Origin: Chloroflexota bacterium
Lineage (GTDB): Bacteria > Chloroflexota > Dehalococcoidia > UBA3495
Assembly: GCA_022576105.1 (NCBI GenBank)
Contig: JACZRM010000014.1
Location: 1-16,494, forward strand
DNA: 16,494 nucleotides
Direction of reading: 5' to 3'
Shown here: piece after piece, positions 7,012 to 13,638 of the stretch
Numbering within the stretch: position 1 is the stretch's first letter
Layout: each line of letters opens with the position of its first letter
The notes under the pieces: model-generated
What the model was told of the DNA's origin: nothing
Database searches by the model: none
Seen by the model: only the letters and a program-made list of their open reading frames with translations
Program-made: the position numbers and the translations under genes

Positions 7012-8211
7012 ATGGATAATCGTCCGGCCATTCTAGGTGGTGCACCATTGTTGGAGGAAGAAGCGGGCATTGTAAAGCCCTCCATTGCCGACTACACCAC
7101 TCCGGAGTTGATGGAGCAGATCAAGCGCGTCCTCCTCAGTAATCAGGTAACCAACGGCGTAAATGTCCGACGGTTGGAAGAGCAGATGGCGGCCTACGTG
7201 GGGGTGGAACATATCGTCGCGGTTTCCTCCTGCACCCTGGGACAGACCCTGGCGCTGCAGGCTGCGGGGATCACCGGCGGGGAGGTCATCGTCCCCAGCT
7301 TCACCATCGCAGCCACCGCCAACGCAGCCTACTGGAACGGCAGCAAAGTGGTGCTGGCCGACCTGGACCCGGACACCTTCAACATCTCAGTGGAGCATGT
7401 CGAGTCGCTGATTAACGAAAACACCAAGGCCATCATGCCAGTCCATGTTTTTGGCAACCCTTGCCAGATCAACGAACTCCAAACCCTGGGCGACAAGTAC
7501 GGCGTTCGGGTGGTTTACGACTCGGCTCAAGGCTTTGGCTCCAGCTATCAGGGACACAAATTGGGCCGGTTTGGCGACTTTGAGGTCTTCAGCGGCAGTC
7601 CCACCAAGCATTTCACTTCCGCGGAGGGTGGGTTCGTAGCCACCAACAACGAGGAACTGGCCTCCATGATTCGGTTGACCCGCAACTATGGAGTCCTGCC
7701 CAACTATGATTGCGTACTGCCTGGGCTGAACGCCCGTATGCCGGAAATTAACGCGGTAATCGGACAGGCGCTGTTAACCGGGACCGACGGATTTATTGAG
7801 CGTCGCAACAGCTATGCCGCGGCCTACCACCAGCTACTGGGCGACCTGCCTGGCATTAGCTTCCAGAAAATAACTCCGGGTGGCTACTCCACCTACAACT
7901 ATTTCGGCATGTTGGTGGAGGCCGACCAGTTTGGTTTGACCAATCGGGAACTGGAGATATCGCTGAAGCAGGAACTCATCGGCACCAAGGTCTACTACCA
8001 CCCGCCGGTGCACCAGATGCAGGCCTATCGGACCGATCCACCCACGGTCCTGCCCCACACCGAGCGGTTGACCGAACGGATCATCTGCCTGCCCATGTAC
8101 AACGATATGGACCAGTCCCTGCTGGAGCGGATTGCCGGCTCGGTGCGCCGAATCCACGGCTATGCAGCCCAGGTCCGGCAGGCTCTTTCGGGCGAGGCAG
8201 TTCACGCGTGA
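7012..8211 (+). CDS. DegT/DnrJ/EryC1/StrS-family sugar aminotransferase
   Basis: A 399-aa PLP enzyme starting at ATG 7012 after a perfect AGGAGG. The family transfers an amino group, usually from glutamate, to a keto NDP-sugar. Seen here: SSCTLGQTLALQAAGI for phosphate binding, EVIVPSFTIAATANAAYWNG, VVYDSAQGFG with Asp170 that contacts the PLP nitrogen, and SGSPTKHFTSAEGGFV with the Schiff-base Lys199. The lysine shows a true aminotransferase and not the ColD-type dehydratase, which has His there. LNARMPEINAVIGQALL and YYHPPVHQM are also typical. Whether it acts at C3 (WbpE-like) or C4 (PglE/VioA-like) is not evident. It follows a 6-dehydrogenase and an acyltransferase, the order expected for making an N-acylamino sugar acid, but no gene for the preceding ketone-forming step is visible. 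Its TGA overlaps the next GTG start by 4 nt. Confidence 0.9.
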   Translation: MDNRPAILGGAPLLEEEAGIVKPSIADYTTPELMEQIKRVLLSNQVTNGVNVRRLEEQMAAYVGVEHIVAVSSCTLGQTLALQAAGITGGEVIVPSFTIAATANAAYWNGSKVVLADLDPDTFNISVEHVESLINENTKAIMPVHVFGNPCQINELQTLGDKYGVRVVYDSAQGFGSSYQGHKLGRFGDFEVFSGSPTKHFTSAEGGFVATNNEELASMIRLTRNYGVLPNYDCVLPGLNARMPEINAVIGQALLTGTDGFIERRNSYAAAYHQLLGDLPGISFQKITPGGYSTYNYFGMLVEADQFGLTNRELEISLKQELIGTKVYYHPPVHQMQAYRTDPPTVLPHTERLTERIICLPMYNDMDQSLLERIAGSVRRIHGYAAQVRQALSGEAVHA

Positions 8212-9095
8212 GCCGAGTTTTGGTTGTTGGGGGCAGCGGGTTCATCGGCCATTATCTGGTGGAGAACCTGGCAAGCAAGCCCCAACACCTGGTGAGCGGA
8301 ACATTTAACAATCGAAGAGTACAGCAGGAAGGCTGCACCTGGCACCAGGCCGACGTGACCGACGCCCAACGATTGGAAGAGGTTTTCCGGCTGGTGCAGC
8401 CAGAGACCGTGGTGGTGCTGGCGGCAATGGCCGATGTGGGTCAATGCGAGCGGGAACCCCAAAGGGCAGCTGCGGTGAACGCGGGCGGAATCCAGAGCAT
8501 CGCCGGCCTTTGTGGCCAACATCAGGCCAAGCTGGTTTTCCTGTCTACCGAGTACGTGTTTAACGGAGAAACCGGCAATTACACCGAGGATGAAGTTCCG
8601 GCCCCAACCACCCAGTACGGGCAGACCAAGTGGGAGGCGGAACAGGCGGTGTCCCAATACTCAGGCCCGTGGAGCATTATTCGTACCAGCATGGTGTACG
8701 GATGGCATCCCAGGTCTGACCAGGCAAACCTGGTGACCCGGGTAATCGAGAATCTAAACCACGGGCGGCCCGCCTACGGGTTTACCGACCAGTACCGGTC
8801 GCCGATATACGTGAAGGATCTGGCCGAAGGGATAGCCAGGGTGATGGCAGAGGCCTATAGCGGGGTCTCTCACTTGGCAGGCCCGCAATGGATTGGGATG
8901 GACCAGTTCGTGCTGGCGATCGCAGAGCAGTTCGGACTGAATGCCCAGTTGGTGCAGCAAACGCCATCTACGGATCAGAGACCCAGTCGCTTGGGGTTGG
9001 ACTCCACTCAGTCGGTTTCAAGACTGGGATTTCAGCCCAGAGATGCGGTCTCCGGATTAAAGGAAATGCAAATTAACAGGAGGGAGAGCCCATGA
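8208..9095 (+). CDS. RmlD-like NDP-sugar reductase (extended SDR family)
   Basis: A 295-aa short-chain dehydrogenase starting at GTG 8208, overlapping the aminotransferase stop by 4 nt (GTGA). The cofactor site is G8-G9-S10-G11-F12-I13-G14 and the active site is LSTEYVFNGE with Tyr137 and Lys141 in YGQTK. The STEYVFNG segment, TEDEVPAPTTQYGQTKWEAE and IIRTSMVYGW are typical of the RmlD/dTDP-4-dehydrorhamnose reductase group. That group reduces a 4-keto group of an NDP-sugar or acts on related precursors. The other rhamnose genes (rmlA, rmlB, rmlC) are not in the window, so dTDP-rhamnose formation is not supported. It probably reduces a keto intermediate of this locus. The C-terminal substrate domain is complete. 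The last bases contain the ribosome site of the next gene. Confidence 0.82.
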   Translation: MSRVLVVGGSGFIGHYLVENLASKPQHLVSGTFNNRRVQQEGCTWHQADVTDAQRLEEVFRLVQPETVVVLAAMADVGQCEREPQRAAAVNAGGIQSIAGLCGQHQAKLVFLSTEYVFNGETGNYTEDEVPAPTTQYGQTKWEAEQAVSQYSGPWSIIRTSMVYGWHPRSDQANLVTRVIENLNHGRPAYGFTDQYRSPIYVKDLAEGIARVMAEAYSGVSHLAGPQWIGMDQFVLAIAEQFGLNAQLVQQTPSTDQRPSRLGLDSTQSVSRLGFQPRDAVSGLKEMQINRRESP

Positions 9096-10033
9096 CGACG
9101 AAAGTATTAGTGACCGGCGGGGCAGGCTTCATTGGGTCTCATTTGGTGGAAGCCCTGGCCAGCGAAGGTTACCAGGTGAGGGTACTGGACAGCCTGATAA
9201 AGGGCAAGATGAGCAGTATCCAGCCGTTGATTGATGAAGAGCGGGTCAAGTTCGTCGAAGGCGATGTTCGCTCTCGTGACGCCGTGGACAAGGCCATGAA
9301 GGGCGTGGACTACGCCTTCCATACCGCGGGCGTTCACATCAAGCGCAGCGTCGAATCGCCCGAAGACATGATCGATGTCAACATCAAGGGTTCCTACAAC
9401 GTCTTCAAGTCGGCCATGGAGCATGGAGTGAAGCGGGTAATCTTCTCATCTTCATCCAGCATCTATGGAGACCCCAAAAAGCTGCCCATGTCCGAGGATG
9501 ACCCGCCGGCTCCGGTGGAGCCCTACGGCGCCAGCAAGTGGATGTGTGAGCAATTGCTGGCCCAATTATCCAAGGAAGGCCTGGAGTACAACGCCCTGCG
9601 GTACTTCAACGTCTACGGCGAGCGTCAAGCGGCCCACGCTTTCTACACCACGGTCATCAGCAATTTCGTCAAGCGGTTGATCAACGGTGAGTCGCCCATC
9701 ATTGATGGTGAAGGCAGCCAGTCAATGGATTTCACCCACGTTGGCGACGTTGTGCAGGCCAATATGCTGGCCATGACCGCCGAGGCCCACAATGAGGTAT
9801 TTAACGTTGGCACCGGTGTGCCTACCACGGTCAAAGAACTGGCCGAGATACTGGCCAAAGCCCTTGGCTCAGAGGTCGAACCTGAATTCAGCGGCAAGCC
9901 CACCCTGGTGTCCCGCCGCAAAGCCGACCTGACCAAGATCAAAGAATTACTGGGCTACGAACCCAAGATGGAAGTTCGTCGGGGACTGACCGAGGTTGCC
10001 CGAGCGATCGCCGCCCAACCAGACCAATATTAG
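9092..10033 (+). CDS. NAD-dependent NDP-sugar epimerase/dehydratase (UDP-hexose 4-epimerase-like)
   Basis: A 313-aa extended SDR protein starting at ATG 9092 (ATGA overlap with the upstream stop, AGGAGG at 9078-9083). The Rossmann glycine motif is TGGAGFIGSHL (Gly9, Gly12, Gly15). The catalytic set is SSSSSIYGD followed by PYGASKW with Tyr145 and Lys149. ALRYFNVYGERQ and the FTHVGDVVQANMLAM region agree with the UDP-glucose or UDP-GlcNAc 4-epimerase branch. The length of about 313 matches GalE/WbpP-like archaeal and bacterial epimerases. These enzymes invert a hydroxyl at C4, or dehydrate at C4/C6 in related members; sequence alone does not settle which. It is likely to set the stereochemistry of one sugar in the glycan. 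A 73-bp gap with tandem repeats separates it from the next gene. Confidence 0.85.
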   Translation: MTTKVLVTGGAGFIGSHLVEALASEGYQVRVLDSLIKGKMSSIQPLIDEERVKFVEGDVRSRDAVDKAMKGVDYAFHTAGVHIKRSVESPEDMIDVNIKGSYNVFKSAMEHGVKRVIFSSSSSIYGDPKKLPMSEDDPPAPVEPYGASKWMCEQLLAQLSKEGLEYNALRYFNVYGERQAAHAFYTTVISNFVKRLINGESPIIDGEGSQSMDFTHVGDVVQANMLAMTAEAHNEVFNVGTGVPTTVKELAEILAKALGSEVEPEFSGKPTLVSRRKADLTKIKELLGYEPKMEVRRGLTEVARAIAAQPDQY

Positions 10034-10035
10034 CC

Positions 10036-10085
10036 CACCGGCCCGACTACAACCGGTCCGATAACAACCGGTCCGATATCAACCG
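10036..10085. repeat. 15-bp tandem repeat, about 3.3 copies
   Basis: Units are 10036-10050 (CACCGGCCCGACTAC), 10051-10065 (AACCGGTCCGATAAC) and 10066-10080 (AACCGGTCCGATATC), followed by a partial AACCG at 10081-10085. Copies two and three differ at one base; the first matches the second at 11 of 15 positions. The array lies in the short gap before the divergent dehydrogenase gene. The core ACCGGTCCGA, which contains the palindrome ACCGGT, also occurs at 6909-6918 in the other large gap. It may be an operator array or simple slippage expansion. Confidence 0.75.
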
Positions 10086-10106
10086 TGAACAGGGAGAGGT
10101 TAGAAC

Positions 10107-11501
10107 ATGGAACTTAAGAAGTCACTACTAGAGGGCACCAAGCGAATTGGGGTTTGGGGTGTCGGGCACATTGGCTACTCAACTATGTCTCATTTCGCTG
10201 AGAGCGGCGTCCAGTGTGTCGGCTTTGATATTGACCCAGAGAAGGTGGCGCAGATCAACCGGGGAGAAATTCCCATCTTTGCCATGGACTACTGGCTGGG
10301 TTTCGACCCCACGTTTCTGTACCAGCATGGCGTAGCCCGCGCTACCACCGACTGGCATGATCTGGTAGCCCCCGACCTGGCGGTGCATTTCATCTGCATC
10401 CCCACCGAGCGCAATGGAGAGCCCTTCCTGGAGCCGCTGGAGGACGTTTGTCACAAGCTCATAGAAGCGGTGAAGAGCAATTCTTTTAGCCAGCCACCCC
10501 TGATAATCATAGAATCTACCCTCACGCCGACCACCACCGATCAGTTCGTGATCCCCATGTTCCAGTCTGCCGGCCTGGAGGTAGGCAAAGACGTACTGAT
10601 TGGCTGTGCCCCCCGGCGGGACTGGTTCTCCAGCTCGGACAACAAATCACTACGCACCATTCCCCGCATATTCGGTGGCACCGACGCCCATACCTCCGAG
10701 GCCCTGGAACAGGTGCTGTCCATTGTATGCGGTTCTCTGGTGCCGGCCCCGGACCACATGCACGCTGAGGTAGTCAAAAGCATTGAGAACGCCTACCGGC
10801 ATGCTGAAGTAGCGCTGGCTTTCGAACTGTCTCGAGCCTACCCCAGCCTGGACATGCGCACCGTACTGGAACTGGTTGGCACCAAATGGAACGTGGGAAC
10901 CTTCTTCCCCAGCTTTGGGGTTGGTGGGTACTGCATACCTCTGTCCAGCCACTACGTCATGCAGGGAGCCGAGCACCCGGAAGAACTGACTATTCTGCGG
11001 GAGACGGTCAAGGTCTGCGAGCAGCAACCGCTGCTGGTGGCTCAGACGTTGCTGAAGTCCGGTGTCAAGAAAGTTGGAATCCTGGGACTGTCATACACCG
11101 AGAACGTCAAAGTGTTCGCCCAGAGTCCAACGTTGAGCATTTCCGAATTCCTCATGGATGCCGGCGTCGAGGTCAAGGTCAACGACCCCCACTACAGCGC
11201 CGAGGAAATCCGCAATATCTCGGGAATGGACACCTTTGATTTCCCCGAAGGTCTGGAGCAGTTCGACGCGGTGCTGGTGGTGGCCGGGCACCGGGAATAT
11301 CGGCTGGCTGACCACAACAACCTGTTTGAGCACCTGTCTAACTGCCGGATCATCCTGGACAACCCGGGATTGTGGAAGGGCGTGGACTTTGAGGGAACCG
11401 GGATTGAATACCACGTGGCGGGTGATGCTTGGTGGCTTGTCGGCCGCGCTCCCGCCGCAGAGTCTGCTCAAAAAGACACTCCCCTGGTGGCGGCCAGCTA
11501 A
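10107..11501 (+). CDS. Divergent nucleotide-sugar dehydrogenase family protein
   Basis: A 464-aa member of the UDP-glucose/GDP-mannose dehydrogenase family starting at ATG 10107, with GGGAGAGG at 10092-10099. The NAD site GVWGVGHIG and acidic FDID are present, as are Lys224 and Asn228 in KSIENAYR and the catalytic Cys276 in VGGYCIPLSSHYV. It departs from the canonical paralogue at 2881-4161. The SPER segment is replaced by APRRDWF (168-174). The HCIPVDPFYL loop is YCIPLSSHYV. In the C-terminal domain GVAYKRDVADLRESP becomes GLSYTENVKVFAQSP. The catalytic machinery looks intact but the sugar pocket differs, so the substrate is probably not an ordinary UDP-hexose, or the protein has a partner role. 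The last residues (about 450-464) are low-complexity. Its TAA overlaps the next ATG by 1 nt, linking it to the nucleotidyltransferase. Confidence 0.8.
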   Translation: MELKKSLLEGTKRIGVWGVGHIGYSTMSHFAESGVQCVGFDIDPEKVAQINRGEIPIFAMDYWLGFDPTFLYQHGVARATTDWHDLVAPDLAVHFICIPTERNGEPFLEPLEDVCHKLIEAVKSNSFSQPPLIIIESTLTPTTTDQFVIPMFQSAGLEVGKDVLIGCAPRRDWFSSSDNKSLRTIPRIFGGTDAHTSEALEQVLSIVCGSLVPAPDHMHAEVVKSIENAYRHAEVALAFELSRAYPSLDMRTVLELVGTKWNVGTFFPSFGVGGYCIPLSSHYVMQGAEHPEELTILRETVKVCEQQPLLVAQTLLKSGVKKVGILGLSYTENVKVFAQSPTLSISEFLMDAGVEVKVNDPHYSAEEIRNISGMDTFDFPEGLEQFDAVLVVAGHREYRLADHNNLFEHLSNCRIILDNPGLWKGVDFEGTGIEYHVAGDAWWLVGRAPAAESAQKDTPLVAAS

Positions 11502-12766
11502 TGACCTTGGCGGAGCAGTCGGCGAACCTCTTGTCGAAGCTGAACCTTTCCCCAGAGGAAAGACTGCTCCTGCTTTGCGCCCGTCTCAAACTGAATGATT
11601 CCCAACAGGATGAACTGGTTGAGTTGGTACAGGGTGCGCTACGTTGGGACCAGGTCTTGTACAAGGCCCATTGGCATCAGCTGTCCCCCCTGATGTACCA
11701 CCATCTGCGGGACATTGATGCCGCTCCTGGGGTGCCTGATTGGATCATGGAGCAACTTGAAGCTGCCTATAAACTTAACGCAATCAGGAACCTCCATTTT
11801 CACGGCGAGCTGCAAACGGTGCTCAATGCCCTGGAAGCTGGCGATGTACCAGTAATTTTGCTCAAGGGAGCGGCTCTGAGCGGTAGCGTATATAAGGATA
11901 TGGGGCTCAGGCCCATGGCCGACCTGGACCTGCTGGTTCGTGAGGAACAAGGGGACTCGGCCCAAAATATTCTGCAGGGCTTGGGATTTACCCCGGTTGG
12001 CAGCACCGACCAGAATCATCAACATTTGCCTGGAATGACCCGGAAGGGCTCCCTGGTCCTGATTGAAGTCCACCGACATATCGAACGGCGCGATAGCGGA
12101 CTTCATTTTGACATAAGCGGGTTTTGGTCCAGAACCGAGCAAGCCAACATAGCTAAAAAAGATGTTTCAGTGCTATCCCCAGAGGACCTCTTGATTCATC
12201 TTACCCTCAATTTTTATCGAGACCGGCGATTCCGCAGCGCCGCCGCGTTACGGCAACTCTGTGATGTTGCTGAGGTGTTGAAATTTTACCGCGACCGGAT
12301 GCGGTGGCAGCTTTTCCTGGACAACGTAAACGAATACCAGTTGAATGGCCCGGTTGGCTGCGTGCTGTATCTGGCCCGAGAACTGCTCGATGCCCCGGTT
12401 GACCCGAGGGTAGCCCAGGAACTCTGGCCGGAAAACTTTGACCAAACTCAGATTGAGCGGTTCCTTCGTCGGAGGGTGATCGATACCCGAGAGTGGGTCG
12501 CCCGATCCTTGGTTCCGGCGGAGCAAGAATACAGTGCCAGCATGATATTGCGCTCAGCGTTTCGGCGCCTGATACCCAGTCGGCAGTATCTGACCCAGAG
12601 CTACAACTCTGCTTCTCAGAGAGTGCCGGTAGTGTTCCTCTATTTAATGCGATTAGCGCAAGGGCTCCGCATCTTGGCCCGGGCGGTCCGGCGGCCGGGT
12701 GCAATGCTGGAGGATTTAGCAGTAGACCGCTGGCACCATTCCCTGTATCGAAACCGCCGCGGATAA
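11501..12766 (+). CDS. Nucleotidyltransferase family protein (NTP_transf_5 type), RiPP-cluster associated
   Basis: About 421 aa from ATG 11501, which forms TAATG with the upstream stop. The frame stays open to 11429, but those 24 codons lie in the previous gene. The signature of the uncharacterised nucleotidyltransferase family is clear: VPVILLKGAAL (Lys122), then LRPMADLDLLV with the metal-binding pair Asp141 and Asp143. The later LIEVHRHIE supplies a third acidic residue, and an all-helical C-terminal half follows. Such proteins are common beside PqqD, B2 and HprK-like genes in lasso clusters (paeninodin type). From memory, one in the pseudomycoidin cluster was linked to adding sugar to the phosphorylated C-terminus. 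Here it precedes B1 by 91 bp and follows a sugar dehydrogenase. I infer a role in decorating the peptide, probably after phosphorylation. The basic C-terminus (RNRRG) has no known function. Confidence 0.8.
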   Translation: MTLAEQSANLLSKLNLSPEERLLLLCARLKLNDSQQDELVELVQGALRWDQVLYKAHWHQLSPLMYHHLRDIDAAPGVPDWIMEQLEAAYKLNAIRNLHFHGELQTVLNALEAGDVPVILLKGAALSGSVYKDMGLRPMADLDLLVREEQGDSAQNILQGLGFTPVGSTDQNHQHLPGMTRKGSLVLIEVHRHIERRDSGLHFDISGFWSRTEQANIAKKDVSVLSPEDLLIHLTLNFYRDRRFRSAAALRQLCDVAEVLKFYRDRMRWQLFLDNVNEYQLNGPVGCVLYLARELLDAPVDPRVAQELWPENFDQTQIERFLRRRVIDTREWVARSLVPAEQEYSASMILRSAFRRLIPSRQYLTQSYNSASQRVPVVFLYLMRLAQGLRILARAVRRPGAMLEDLAVDRWHHSLYRNRRG

Positions 12767-12857
12767 AGGGCGACGCTTGAGAAACCGGACTCGGCGCGTA
12801 CCAAGACTCGTTTACTCGTGATTCCCAGTTCTGAATCAATTGACAAGGCGATGAAGC

Positions 12858-13169
12858 ATGACTGTAAGGTACAAATCCTTGGAATTGGATAAATTGACCG
12901 TGACCATTCCCCAAGAGGTCTTATTTCAAGATTTAGGGGAGGAAACCGTTCTATTGAACGTGGCCACCGGCAAATACCATGGACTGAACGGGGTTGGCTC
13001 CCGGATCTGGGAGTTGATCCAAGAAAGTAACCCAATGGAAATGGTCCTGGCTACTCTGCTGGACGAATTTGAAGTCTCGTCAAAGACTCTGGAAGATGAC
13101 CTGAGCCAGTTCTTGGGCGTTCTTCAGTCAAAGGGTCTAATTGAAATCCATGAAGCAGATGGTCAATAG
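12858..13169 (+). CDS. lasB1: Lasso peptide biosynthesis B1 protein, PqqD-like RiPP recognition element
   Basis: A 103-aa PqqD-family protein starting at ATG 12858, with a weak AAGG about 12 bases upstream. It binds the precursor leader and presents it to the B2 protease and the C cyclase. The PqqD/RRE pattern is visible: a beta-strand segment ending in VLLNVATGKYHGLNGVGSRIWELI (about 31-54), then winged-helix segments MVLATLLDEFEV and LEDDLSQFLGVLQSKGLI. The length is somewhat above the typical 80-90 residues, with about 20 extra N-terminal residues. B1 and B2 are separate genes here, as in most non-proteobacterial lasso clusters. The gene ends 20-29 nt inside the B2 start region, so translation is probably coupled. 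The leader motif at 15577 is the expected ligand. Confidence 0.88.
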   Translation: MTVRYKSLELDKLTVTIPQEVLFQDLGEETVLLNVATGKYHGLNGVGSRIWELIQESNPMEMVLATLLDEFEVSSKTLEDDLSQFLGVLQSKGLIEIHEADGQ

Positions 13170-13629
13170 GCTGGCGCGACTGACCACCGGTGAGTGGTTG
13201 GCGCTATTCACTGCTTACCTGTACCTGATCCGAGCAGGATGGTTCCTGTTTGTACGTAAGCAAAACCCAGATCTATGGATTATGAATGTTTCGGTCACCC
13301 AAGGCTCAATCTCCTTGCCAATGGGAGCAGAAATGGCTGGCCTGGTGCGGCGGACCCGTTGGATCAACACCGCGGCATCGCACCCATTACCCTGGGCCAA
13401 ATGTCTGCAACGATCGGTGGCTCTTTGTCTTTGGCTGGAACGCTTGGGATTCTGCGGCGAATTGAAAATCGGTGTACGAAAAGATGGAGAAATATTGCGG
13501 GCCCACGCTTGGGTTGAACTTAACGGCCTGGTACTGAATGATGACCTTAGTCATATCAGAAGGTTTGCGGCAATGAATACCAATAGCTCAACCATGGCCC
13601 AGGTTGGCCTGCAGTGGGGAAGGCGTTAA
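13150..13629 (+). CDS. lasB2: Lasso peptide biosynthesis B2 protein (transglutaminase-like leader peptidase)
   Basis: About 159 aa from ATG 13150. A TTG at 13141 has a nearer AAGGG (13131-13135), and an ATG at 13159 is also possible. The family cuts the leader from the precursor after the conserved Thr-x pair. Seen: a hydrophobic N-terminal segment (about 16-35, LALFTAYLYLIRAGWFLFV), PWAKCLQRSVALCLWLERLG with nucleophile Cys85, RAHAWVELNG with His119, and Asp131 twelve residues later as the likely third member. This matches the Cys-His-Asp set of McjB-like and stand-alone B2 proteins. It overlaps B1 and is 9 bp from the cyclase gene, the expected order B1-B2-C. The residue set appears complete, so the leader should be cleaved in the normal way even though the core is odd. 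Confidence 0.9.
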   Translation: MKQMVNRLARLTTGEWLALFTAYLYLIRAGWFLFVRKQNPDLWIMNVSVTQGSISLPMGAEMAGLVRRTRWINTAASHPLPWAKCLQRSVALCLWLERLGFCGELKIGVRKDGEILRAHAWVELNGLVLNDDLSHIRRFAAMNTNSSTMAQVGLQWGRR

Positions 13630-13638
13630 GCCCGAAGT

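Noticed and set aside
10036..10085. CRISPR array
   Set aside because: Units are only 15 bp and directly adjacent without spacers, and no cas genes are present.
11429..11500. N-terminal extension of the nucleotidyltransferase to 11429
   Set aside because: These codons lie inside the dehydrogenase gene; the ATG at 11501 in TAATG is a better start and suits the family.
12840..12868. Perfect TTGACA (12840-12845) that could be a -35 box for the RiPP genes
   Set aside because: The matching -10 position (12863-12868, TGTAAG) is poor and lies inside the B1 coding region, so transcription would begin after its start codon.
12207..12914. Reverse-strand open frame of 235 codons spanning the nucleotidyltransferase and B1 gap
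   Set aside because: The translation is low in structure and rich in Pro/Ser/Gly, and it overlaps two supported genes.
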